A DNA stretch of 64,000 nucleotides from Oscillospiraceae bacterium (GTDB taxonomy: Bacteria; Bacillota; Clostridia; Oscillospirales; Oscillospiraceae): the NCBI GenBank assembly GCA_902765595.1, contig CACXAQ010000001.1:124001-188000 (forward strand), written 5' to 3'. Below are positions 9,307-17,132 of the stretch, piece by piece. The position numbers and the translations under genes are program-made. The notes under the pieces are model-generated. The model did not search any database. It was not told the DNA's origin and worked only from the letters and a program-made list of their open reading frames with translations. Position 1 is the stretch's first letter, and each line of letters begins with the position of its first letter.

Positions 9307-9505
9307 GGTCATCTTGCCCTTATTGGGCGCGGCGGTCCGGCGCCGGAGGGATCCCGGCGGGAGGGACAGCGCAGCCTGGCGATGTACCGGTTCAAACAAT
9401 TTAAGTAATCCTTGAAAAAAGTTTACATAATTATTTTTTCGGCAGTTTGGCGGAAAAAACCAGACTGGACCGGTTAAAAATCGTGATTTTCGGATGAACT
9501 TGTGC

Positions 9506-9534
9506 TTGACATTAGACTATAGAAACGATAAAAT
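9506..9534 (+). promoter_or_regulatory. Promoter of the surface protein/peptide operon
   Basis: TTGACA at 9506-9511 and TAAAAT at 9529-9534 with a 17-base spacer. It leaves a leader of roughly 115 bases before the first gene. Confidence 0.85.
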
Positions 9535-9551
9535 ATCTGTGTATGAAACTG

Positions 9552-9591
9552 GGTTGTCGGGCCTTACTGTGCCCTTCTTTGGGTGACAACC
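9552..9591 (+). other. Leader hairpin of the surface-protein mRNA
   Basis: GGTTGTC (9552-9558) and GACAACC (9585-9591) can pair over an inner region that can itself form GGGC/GCCC. No U-tract follows. It could be a stability element or a cis-regulatory fold; no known riboswitch class is recognised. Confidence 0.4.
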
Positions 9592-9656
9592 TGGAAGAGG
9601 CACAAGAAATTGTATCAGACGGGTGCCATGCACCCTGAATGTAGGAGGTAGTGATA

Positions 9657-12600
9657 GTGAACAAGAGACTGACGAGAGTCCTGTCCCTGATCATGGTCCT
9701 TGCCATGTTCCTGTCCGTCAGCGTTCCGGCCTTCGCACTGGAGGACGGCTGGGATCGTGAGATCAAGGTGATCGGCGACAGCAGCGTCTTTGCTGACGAC
9801 ACTGCCGGCGACGATGAAAACGCCGCCGACGAAGGCGAGCCCGATGAGGGCTGGGACCGGGAGATCAGCGCGGGCGAGATCCGCGAGTTTAACGCTGATC
9901 CCGACAATGACGATCCCGACCCCAAGATGGAGCTCTTTACCGAGAATGAAGAGCTCGGCTACTCCGTGACCGTGGAGGCGCCCATGGGTGCGCTGCCCAC
10001 GCTGGCGGAGCTGCGCGCTGAACCCGTGGAGATCGAAGACATCCGCGAGCCTGTGGAAGAATTGCTCAAGGGCGAGCGGGAGATCCTGATCGCGCTGGAC
10101 ATCTCCTTCTGGCTGGGCGAGGATGAGATCGAGCCGGAGGAGCCTGTGCAGGTCATCATCTCTGCCCCCGAGCTGGAGGGACGGGACGATCTGCAGATCA
10201 TCCATCTTCCCGATGAGGACGATCCGGAGACCATCGACCTGATCCCGCAGGAGGACCTGGCCTTTACCCTGGGCCCCAACGAGATCGCTTTCCGGGCGGA
10301 CAGCTTCTCGTACTATGTTGTTTCGGGTCAAACCTATAGCAACATTACGATCCATTATGTGTATTACAATGAAGAGACAGGTTCATATGATGAATTGGGA
10401 GACAGCTCCAACGGCGTTTTCCCGTCGGGGACGGTAAATGCACAGACATTCTATAGCAACTGGCCATATCAAGGATGGAATGGTAAAACTCCATACAAGT
10501 TCCTGAAATATGACTTCGCCGGGTATACCTACAAAGAAACACGCCTGAATTCTCCGGGCAGCAACGGCACCCAGATTCGTCCGATCCTGCTAGTGGAGGA
10601 CACTGACGACTCGTGGATTAGAACCAGCTATAATTGGCGATATACAACTAATGGTAGCAGTTGGGGCACGCTATCAAGAAACAGCAATGTATATGTGATC
10701 TACGAGAAAAAGACGGTCACTTCCGGCGGTTCCTCCGGTGGCGAAGGCGGACAGACTCCCGTGGATGTGCCGGACCTTCCCGCCGGGAAGAGCGTGGAGC
10801 CCAACGGGGACGGTACCTATGATATCACCCTCAGCGTGACCGGCGTGGAGGCGACCCAGCAGACGGTCACCAAAGCCAATGTGATCATCGTTTTCGACGT
10901 TTCCGGCAGTATGAACGATGATATGAACGGGAATGAAACCAATGACAATAGTCGAAGGAGAATGACGATCGCGAAGCAAGCGGTCAATTCCCTCGCCGCA
11001 ACGCTCCTGAGTGAGGACCTGCAAGACGCGAACCATCACCAGCTGGTGCAGATGGCGCTGATCCAGTTCTCCACCACGGCGTCCTATGTGTTGCAAGATT
11101 TTACGGACGACTTGGACACCTTCACCGGTGCGGTGGACAGTCTTTCGGCCGACGGCGGCACCAACTGGGAGCATGCGCTGATCCTGGCCAACAGTATGGA
11201 GGTCGATCCCAACGCGAACACCTACGTCGTCTTTGTTTCCGACGGTGACCCGACGTTCCGTTACAGCCGAATGAACCTTACGGACAGTGAGCTTTATAAC
11301 AGCAATGCCTACGGTGTTGGTGAAGATTACGGCATCACTTTCGGCAGAGGCTACGAGTTTGATGAGTACAACCTGACTGCCGCGAAGGCGGAGGCCAAGG
11401 CGATCGTGGACGCCGGGAAGAGCTTTTATACCATCGGCCTGTCGGATGACGAAGATTTGGAAGGTCATATGCAGGATCTTACGACGTCCGCCGGAAGCCC
11501 CGCAGAAAACTATTTCTCCGCCAACGACTCGGATGACCTGAACGAAGCCTTTGCTACGATCGCGTCCGACGTTACGTCCCACATCGGCTTCACAGAGGTC
11601 AAGATCAACGACGGCGTGACGGAGCTGACTACGGTGGAATCCGACGCGCTGACCGGCACTCCCACCAATTTCGTCTACCGCAAGGGAACGCATACCGGCG
11701 ATGAGATCCCTCAGAATGATGTTTGGGCGGATGCACCTAAAGCGACCATTACCGGCGACAACCACGTGATCTGGGATACCTCCACCATCGGCGCCCTGGA
11801 GCCCGGCGTGACCTATTCCGTCACCTTCACCGTCTGGCCCAGCCAGGAGTCCTATAACATCATCGCCGATATCAACAACGGCATCATCCGGGACGCCCAG
11901 GGCAACATCATCCGCACCGGCACCCCCACGGAGGCCTATAACGCCCAGCCGCAGGAGATCCGGGACCAGATCACGATCGGTACAGACGGTAAGTATACCC
12001 TGAAGACCAACACCGGCGTTACAGTCTCTTACAAATTTAACGGCGCGGACGGCGAAGAAGCTGCCACCGTGACGAAGGAAGGCTCCATGCCGCTGGACAC
12101 CACCTACTTCTCCATGACCAAGGACTGGGTGAACGTGCTGCCGGACGATACCCGTACTGCACAGGTGCTGGCCAGGGTGGACGATGAGGACGGCAAGACT
12201 TACCTGGTGGACTCCAACGACGAATGGATCCTTGACGATGAAGGCAACAGGATCGAGCGGAACTGGAGCACGTTCAACTCCTGGAAGGACAAGGCGGTCT
12301 ACTACGTGGACCTGATCGTCACCAAGGGCGATGAGGACTATACCGAGGCTCGCCTGACCAGCGACAAGAATTGGACGTGGGACCAGATGTTTGTGGCTCC
12401 CGGCGTGCTGACCCATGACAAGACGGCTACCTCCGGCGCGATCGAGGTACGCGAGAGCGGCGACGACTATACCGTGCGCGAGAAACCCAGTGAGTCCTAC
12501 TACTGGGAACTGTTCGCGGAGATCTACCACCCCATGGTCATCAACGGGACTGCATGTGTCCTCCAGAAGGTTGACGAGGATGACACCTCCATTCCCGAAG

Positions 12601-14051
12601 GTCTGGCAGACGCGGAGAACACCTTCAACGGTGACTATTACAACATCGAAGGGACCGTGTACAAGAAGCTCGGTTCTGCCAGCGATGCCGTGATCAGTGC
12701 CGTGAACGAGCGCCGCAGTTATCTCAACCTGACCAAGACGGTCACCGGCGAGAACGCACCCGCAGATGCATACTTTACCTATACAATCAAGATGGAGAAT
12801 CCCGACGGGCTGTATCAGGGAGAAACGGGTTACACAGCGAACAATGACGATTTTTGGTTCTCGATCTACGATGATTATGACACGATCGTCAAGGACAGCA
12901 CGCTTGTGACCGGGGCAGAGGCCGAGGCAGGCAACACCGGTTATTGGCACTTCGCCAACGTCGAGAATGGCATGGAAATCACCGTCAAGCTCAAGGCTGG
13001 CTGGAACCTGCGTGTCACAAACCTGCTCTCTGGAACGACTTATGAGATCACCGAGAATGAAGCCGCGATGGATGATGGCTTTGTCTTCACCAGCGTCGAG
13101 GCTACAGCCAAGCTGAATGGCGCCGTACAGACTTATGAGCCCACGATCGTCGGCGCAAACATCAGCGGTGAGATCGAGAATGCCAACACCGACTATGCCG
13201 TTACCTACACAAACAATTATCTTGGCGTGTACTACGTGTATCACTCCTCTGACAATACTGTTGAGCGCTTCCCGATGGCGGTTGACGGCGTCAGAGCTGT
13301 TGACGTCGACCTCGTTGCCATGACGAAGGATAATTTCCTCTATGGCGGTTACTATCACGATTACTCCGGCAAGAAGGTGGATCCCAAGACGCTGGAGTAT
13401 ACCAATGATAAAGCGACTGACGAGGGCGCCACGCCATACACGGGTGAGGTGATGGAGGCATGGAAAGGCGGAAACCCGTATTCGGACAGCGGCTTCGAGC
13501 TTGATCCGGAACCCAATACGGTATACTACCTCAAGGAGGTCCCGGAAGACACCTACCTGATTCCGTACCTGCACTACACCTTCTATTCGGAGTCGAAGAA
13601 GATCGGTACGGCATGGCTCGTCTCCGATACCGACGACTACTTCTACCTGGAGACCGGCTTCCTGCTCACACCGGGTAACGGTGGTTCTCCGAGGCGCATT
13701 GCCAACATGTACACGCAGTTTACGGTCACCTGCAACACCGGCGGTAAGACTCAGATCCTTAAACCCACTGAGGTCTTCGACGGTGAGCATGGTGAAGGCG
13801 TTACCTTCCACAGCCCGACTGCCGGCTACCTGACGATCGCAAGGGTCATCAACGGGAGCGAGCGGCTGATCCAGAACGGCGACAAGATCCAGCAGTACTG
13901 GGTCACCCCGGACGGACTGCTAGTCACCGGCAAGTGGGTCCGCACCATTACCCAAGGCTTTGGTGAGAACGATGTTTACACCGCGATCGCAGACAATAAG
14001 ACGGACGAAGCTGAGACCTCCGTCATCTGTTTGAATAGCGACATCGCTTAA
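9657..14051 (+). CDS. Large secreted VWA and pilin-like isopeptide-domain protein
   Basis: A protein of 1464 residues with an N-terminal signal peptide ending near AFA. An acidic segment repeats GWDREI twice. A von Willebrand A domain (about 405-625) has the MIDAS motif DVSGS near residue 414, and a Spy0128/FctA-like domain (about 1020-1190) has LTKTV, YEITE and TYTNNY segments suited to a Lys-Asn isopeptide bond. No LPxTG motif or C-terminal anchor helix is present, so its attachment is unclear. GTG at 9657 is preferred because AGGAGG ends eight bases upstream; an in-frame GTG at 9651 is too close. It probably acts as an adhesin or surface filament component. It is the first gene of the peptide operon. 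Confidence 0.85.
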   Translation: MNKRLTRVLSLIMVLAMFLSVSVPAFALEDGWDREIKVIGDSSVFADDTAGDDENAADEGEPDEGWDREISAGEIREFNADPDNDDPDPKMELFTENEELGYSVTVEAPMGALPTLAELRAEPVEIEDIREPVEELLKGEREILIALDISFWLGEDEIEPEEPVQVIISAPELEGRDDLQIIHLPDEDDPETIDLIPQEDLAFTLGPNEIAFRADSFSYYVVSGQTYSNITIHYVYYNEETGSYDELGDSSNGVFPSGTVNAQTFYSNWPYQGWNGKTPYKFLKYDFAGYTYKETRLNSPGSNGTQIRPILLVEDTDDSWIRTSYNWRYTTNGSSWGTLSRNSNVYVIYEKKTVTSGGSSGGEGGQTPVDVPDLPAGKSVEPNGDGTYDITLSVTGVEATQQTVTKANVIIVFDVSGSMNDDMNGNETNDNSRRRMTIAKQAVNSLAATLLSEDLQDANHHQLVQMALIQFSTTASYVLQDFTDDLDTFTGAVDSLSADGGTNWEHALILANSMEVDPNANTYVVFVSDGDPTFRYSRMNLTDSELYNSNAYGVGEDYGITFGRGYEFDEYNLTAAKAEAKAIVDAGKSFYTIGLSDDEDLEGHMQDLTTSAGSPAENYFSANDSDDLNEAFATIASDVTSHIGFTEVKINDGVTELTTVESDALTGTPTNFVYRKGTHTGDEIPQNDVWADAPKATITGDNHVIWDTSTIGALEPGVTYSVTFTVWPSQESYNIIADINNGIIRDAQGNIIRTGTPTEAYNAQPQEIRDQITIGTDGKYTLKTNTGVTVSYKFNGADGEEAATVTKEGSMPLDTTYFSMTKDWVNVLPDDTRTAQVLARVDDEDGKTYLVDSNDEWILDDEGNRIERNWSTFNSWKDKAVYYVDLIVTKGDEDYTEARLTSDKNWTWDQMFVAPGVLTHDKTATSGAIEVRESGDDYTVREKPSESYYWELFAEIYHPMVINGTACVLQKVDEDDTSIPEGLADAENTFNGDYYNIEGTVYKKLGSASDAVISAVNERRSYLNLTKTVTGENAPADAYFTYTIKMENPDGLYQGETGYTANNDDFWFSIYDDYDTIVKDSTLVTGAEAEAGNTGYWHFANVENGMEITVKLKAGWNLRVTNLLSGTTYEITENEAAMDDGFVFTSVEATAKLNGAVQTYEPTIVGANISGEIENANTDYAVTYTNNYLGVYYVYHSSDNTVERFPMAVDGVRAVDVDLVAMTKDNFLYGGYYHDYSGKKVDPKTLEYTNDKATDEGATPYTGEVMEAWKGGNPYSDSGFELDPEPNTVYYLKEVPEDTYLIPYLHYTFYSESKKIGTAWLVSDTDDYFYLETGFLLTPGNGGSPRRIANMYTQFTVTCNTGGKTQILKPTEVFDGEHGEGVTFHSPTAGYLTIARVINGSERLIQNGDKIQQYWVTPDGLLVTGKWVRTITQGFGENDVYTAIADNKTDEAETSVICLNSDIA

Positions 14052-14074
14052 TATGAGAAAATGAGGTGATTAAA

Positions 14075-14368
14075 ATGTCGAAAAAGAAAGCATTTACTCC
14101 TTCCATTTTTCTCGGGGGCTTTAACCCTCCCGGCCCCGGCGGCGGCGGCGGCTACGGCAGCGACCAGAGCGGCAACGACCCGGTAGGTGGGAACGCTGTC
14201 GGTCCTGTGCCTTACGCCGACTGGGCAAAGAGCCTTGGCCCTGACGCCGGATCCGGCAGTTTCGAGGCCTATGGTCAGTGGTGGGCTGATAACGGATTCA
14301 GCATGGACGCTTGGAACGAGTTCAACCCCAACACCTCCTTTACCTGGGGCCCCGAAAACGACGAATAA
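14075..14368 (+). CDS. Small Gly/Pro/Trp-rich peptide, candidate modified-peptide precursor
   Basis: A 97-residue protein without signal peptide or membrane segment. It has a basic start (MSKKKAFTPSIFLGGF), a Pro/Gly-rich stretch with five Gly in a row, and a C-terminal part rich in Trp, Asn, Phe and acidic residues, ending TWGPENDE. No family is recognised. A near-perfect Shine-Dalgarno (GAGGTGAT) before ATG 14075 points to high expression. A hairpin just downstream would favour this transcript over the genes behind it. The next genes encode an HPr-kinase-like protein and a PqqD-like protein, so it may be the substrate of a peptide-modifying system. This role is inference. Confidence 0.7.
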   Translation: MSKKKAFTPSIFLGGFNPPGPGGGGGYGSDQSGNDPVGGNAVGPVPYADWAKSLGPDAGSGSFEAYGQWWADNGFSMDAWNEFNPNTSFTWGPENDE

Positions 14369-14377
14369 ACCAAGAAA

Positions 14378-14419
14378 AAGAATAGCGTGGGGGAAAATAC
14401 TCCACGCTATTCTTCTTTA
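14378..14419 (+). terminator. Attenuating terminator between the peptide gene and the kinase gene
   Basis: A 13-base inverted repeat (14378-14390 with 14402-14414) is followed by CTTT. It lies six bases before the ATG of the next gene, so expression of that gene requires read-through. Confidence 0.8.
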
Positions 14420-14425
14420 AAACGC

Positions 14426-15163
14426 ATGAGCAATGGAATTTATGAGCTGAATCTGGCTGGCCACACGCTGCGTTATGCCTTCCGCCGTGTCAGGACCAAG
14501 TATTTTTTCCTGCCCCTGCTGCACCGTTCTGCTTCGGAGGGCTGGGACATTAAGATGACGGCGGAGGATCTGGCGCGTGCGAGGATCGCCTCCCCGCCGC
14601 AGTACACGGAGGCCTATGCGGAATATCGCGGCCTTCTGGCCCCAACCGCCCGGGCTCTCCAGGCCTTTGACTGCTGCATCTTTCATGCTGCCGCCATCGT
14701 TACGCAGGGGGGCTGCTGGCTTCTCGCTGCCCCAAGCGGTACCGGGAAGACTACCCAATATCGCAACTGGCTGCGTCTGCATCCCGGCGAGTTGGGGATC
14801 ATCTCCGGCGATATGCCGGTGCTGGAGCTGCGGCAGGACGGCGTTTGGGTGCACCCCAGCCCTTGGAACGGGAAGGAGCGATACCGCGGTTTCGAGCCGG
14901 CAAAGCTTGCTGGGGTGGTGCTGCTCCGGCAGGGCAGTGAGAATTGTATAGAGTTTTTGGAGCCGCGCCAGGCGATCCCGCCGCTTTTTGGGCAGCTTGC
15001 CGCCCTTCCCGATACCGAAGCGCAGACACGCGCCGTGTGCCGCATTATGGATGGTGTCCTGCGATCTGCGGCCTGCTGGCAGTATACGAATCGCGGAGAC
15101 GACGACTCTACAGAACTCTTGCGTGAGAAGATCCGAAGGGAGGATGAACGGCGTGGTGTATAA
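14426..15163 (+). CDS. HPr-kinase-like P-loop protein (peptide kinase type)
   Basis: A 245-residue protein with a Walker A loop APSGTGKTT near residues 103-111 and a following GIISGDMPVL segment. It resembles the C-terminal half of HPr kinase as found in lasso-peptide tailoring kinases. In the paeninodin cluster a homologue phosphorylates a serine of the peptide. Here it follows the 97-residue peptide gene and precedes a PqqD-like protein, so phosphorylation of that peptide is a fair hypothesis. ATG 14426 is chosen because the upstream GTG at 14387 lies inside the terminator stem; no good ribosome-binding site is visible. It is too short and off-context for true HprK. Confidence 0.75.
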   Translation: MSNGIYELNLAGHTLRYAFRRVRTKYFFLPLLHRSASEGWDIKMTAEDLARARIASPPQYTEAYAEYRGLLAPTARALQAFDCCIFHAAAIVTQGGCWLLAAPSGTGKTTQYRNWLRLHPGELGIISGDMPVLELRQDGVWVHPSPWNGKERYRGFEPAKLAGVVLLRQGSENCIEFLEPRQAIPPLFGQLAALPDTEAQTRAVCRIMDGVLRSAACWQYTNRGDDDSTELLREKIRREDERRGV

Positions 15164-15455
15164 AGCCAGGAGCGGTGTGCTGCTGACAGAGGTCTGCGGC
15201 GAATATATTTTAGTCGCCGCCAGATCTGCACGCCAGTTTTGCCCCTTTGTGACGGTCCTGAATGAAAGCTCGGCGTTCATTTGGAAGTATTTGGTCGACG
15301 GTGCATCCCTTGCGGACCTGGAGTCTGCCGTCTCTGAAGAGTATGAGATCGATGAGCCGGTAAAAGTTCGTTCGCTTTTGATGGACTTGCTCGAGAAACT
15401 GGAAACCAATGGTTATTTGCTTCGCATGGAGCAAGGAGGAGAGCATGAAGAATAA
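15153..15455 (+). CDS. PqqD family peptide-binding protein (RRE)
   Basis: A protein of about 100 residues with the PqqD pattern: an N-terminal beta hairpin, a central NESSAFIWKYLVDG segment like the family's LN..a..iW.l.dG, and a helical C terminus with YEID and a Leu-rich end. PqqD-type RiPP recognition elements bind leader peptides and present them to tailoring enzymes. It overlaps the kinase gene by 11 bases. GTG 15153 sits nine bases after GGGAGG; the ATG at 15144 directly abuts that site and is less likely, though possible. Its partner is presumably the 97-residue peptide. Confidence 0.82.
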   Translation: MVYKARSGVLLTEVCGEYILVAARSARQFCPFVTVLNESSAFIWKYLVDGASLADLESAVSEEYEIDEPVKVRSLLMDLLEKLETNGYLLRMEQGGEHEE

Positions 15456-15729
15456 AAAACTGTGGGCTGTTGTTGCAATCATGCTTATAGTGCTGGGCGC
15501 TCTGCTGATCTGGCAGCCCTGGAATACGAATACGCCTGCGTCTGACACGGTTAATGAGCCTCTTGCAGAGACAGCCACGGAGACCGCTGCCCCGTCTGAG
15601 AATGGAGAAATCGACTCTTCCGCGGAAATCGGCGAGATCATCCCCGAGCCTACTCCCGAATTTGTGGACCCTGCTGATTTTGAGGACGCGACCGAGGAGG
15701 CCGAAGGCGACGAGCAGGGCGGGCTGTGA
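15445..15729 (+). CDS. Small membrane-anchored acidic protein
   Basis: A 94-residue protein with one N-terminal hydrophobic helix (about residues 6-24) preceded by MKNKK, then a long acidic, Thr/Pro-containing tail that contains no Cys. It may be a single-pass membrane protein with an external tail or have an uncleaved signal sequence. No family is recognised. AAGGAGGA lies just upstream, the start overlaps the PqqD-like gene by 11 bases, and its stop overlaps the start of the next gene, so it is part of the same translationally coupled cassette. It may be an export partner or a second substrate. Confidence 0.7.
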   Translation: MKNKKLWAVVAIMLIVLGALLIWQPWNTNTPASDTVNEPLAETATETAAPSENGEIDSSAEIGEIIPEPTPEFVDPADFEDATEEAEGDEQGGL

Positions 15730-16952
15730 TGCCGGAGCTCACTACGGGCGAGCGTCTGTTTTTGCAGGCGCTCAGCTGTGCGATCCGGGGTGACCGGCTG
15801 ACGCTTGGAGCGGAGCTGCAGGTTTCTGAATGGCTTGAGCTGCGCACGCTTGCCTATCAACACCGCGTGCTGCCCCTTTTGGCGGAGGCGATGGTTCCCG
15901 GCACGGCCTTTTCTCGGCTGCCCGGGGAGTGGCCCCGTCTGCAGGAACTCGCCCGGTCGCGGACAGTGTCTCAGGCAGCACGAACGGCGGAGTTCCTGGA
16001 TTTGTTGGATCAGCTTTCCCAACGCGGTCTGAATCCGGTCGTGATGAAGGGAATCGTGTGTCGCTCCCTCTATCCCCACCCTGAGCAGCGTCTATCCAGC
16101 GATGAGGACCTGCTGATCTCGCCGGAGGAAAGGAGCGTCTACCATGAGGCTTTCCTTGCCTGCGGACTGAGGCTTGCGGAAGCGTCCTCGGTGCTGCTTT
16201 CTGCGGACGAGATCACCTATGAGGATCCTGAACGCGAACTGTGCATTGAGCTGCATTTGAAGCCCTTTCCCGGTGAGGACAGTATGTGGGGGGACTTTAA
16301 TCACGCCTTTCAGAACGTGTTTGAGCGGAGCACCTGCGTGAATATTTACGGCCGTATGGTTCGAACTATGGAGCCCACGGATCATTTGCTGTACTTGCTC
16401 TGCCATGCGTATAAGCATTTGATCCACAGCGGCGTCGGCTTGCGCCAGATCTGCGACCTGTGCCTGTTTGCCCAACGCTTCGGGGGCGTGATCGACTGGC
16501 ACCGCTTACAAAGCGAGTGCTCCGCGCTGGGGATCGAGTACCTGGCTTCGGCCATGTTTCTTATCGGGCAGCGTTGGCTGGAAATCCCCGCGCCCACATC
16601 TTTTACGGCTCCGGCCCCGGATGAGATCCCATTGCTGAAGGATTGCCTCAGCGGCGGACTGTACGGCGCGGAGGACAAGGACCGCGTGCACAGCCGTGCG
16701 TATACGCTGGACGAGATCCGTGCGAGCAGGGAAGGAAGGCGGCCACACGGTACCGCACGCTCTCTCTTTCCCGGAAGAAGCTCCCTTGCCGGACGCTATC
16801 CCTATCTGAGGAAGCGGCCCTGGCTGCTTCCAGCGGCGTGGGTACAGCGCCTTTGGGGGTACGTGATACGGGAAAGAGCGAATCCCGGAAAAAGCATTCA
16901 GATCGGCAGGGAGCGAATTGCGCTACTAAAACAGTACCAGATCCTTCCCTGA
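15729..16952 (+). CDS. PF14907-type nucleotidyltransferase
   Basis: A 407-residue protein with the signature of the uncharacterised nucleotidyltransferase family NTP_transf_5: MKGIVCRSLYPHPEQR followed by SSDEDLLI near residues 105-130, where the acidic pair would bind metal. Members occur in lasso-peptide and other RiPP clusters next to HPr-kinase-like and PqqD-like proteins, as here, and also in polysaccharide loci. It may transfer a nucleotide to, or otherwise modify, the phosphorylated peptide; the reaction is unknown. The TGATG overlap with the previous gene couples translation. A terminator follows and closes the unit. Confidence 0.78.
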   Translation: MPELTTGERLFLQALSCAIRGDRLTLGAELQVSEWLELRTLAYQHRVLPLLAEAMVPGTAFSRLPGEWPRLQELARSRTVSQAARTAEFLDLLDQLSQRGLNPVVMKGIVCRSLYPHPEQRLSSDEDLLISPEERSVYHEAFLACGLRLAEASSVLLSADEITYEDPERELCIELHLKPFPGEDSMWGDFNHAFQNVFERSTCVNIYGRMVRTMEPTDHLLYLLCHAYKHLIHSGVGLRQICDLCLFAQRFGGVIDWHRLQSECSALGIEYLASAMFLIGQRWLEIPAPTSFTAPAPDEIPLLKDCLSGGLYGAEDKDRVHSRAYTLDEIRASREGRRPHGTARSLFPGRSSLAGRYPYLRKRPWLLPAAWVQRLWGYVIRERANPGKSIQIGRERIALLKQYQILP

Positions 16953-16962
16953 CGGGGAATTC

Positions 16963-16998
16963 AAAAGACGGACGCCGCAAGAGCAGCGCCCGTCTTTT
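16963..16998 (+). terminator. Intrinsic terminator closing the peptide cassette
   Basis: AAAAGACGG (16963-16971) pairs with CCGTCTTTT (16990-16998), with further GC pairing inside the loop and a T-rich tail. It separates the peptide genes from the polysaccharide operon. Confidence 0.8.
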
Positions 16999-17065
16999 CT
17001 GTTGCCTGAAGTGGAATACAAGTCCGGAATAAGGCCGCAGGATACGCTCTTTTTTGCAAAAAACC

Positions 17066-17094
17066 TTGTGCTCGCAAGGAAACAATGATATACT
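17066..17094 (+). promoter_or_regulatory. Promoter of the exopolysaccharide operon
   Basis: TTGTGC at 17066-17071 and TATACT at 17089-17094 with 17 bases between. Start near 17101 fits the chosen ATG at 17133 and rules out the upstream in-frame ATG at 17085. Confidence 0.75.
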
Positions 17095-17132
17095 TTAATA
17101 TTGAGATTGTACGTATTCGGGACGGGAGAGCC

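Noticed and set aside
10674-13811. A 1045-codon open frame antisense to the VWA protein gene
   Set aside because: It mirrors codon bias of the real gene, has no ribosome-binding site or recognisable domain, and the plus strand shows clear VWA and pilin motifs. The same applies to long antisense frames over rpoB, rpoC, fusA, the serine genes and the biotin operon.
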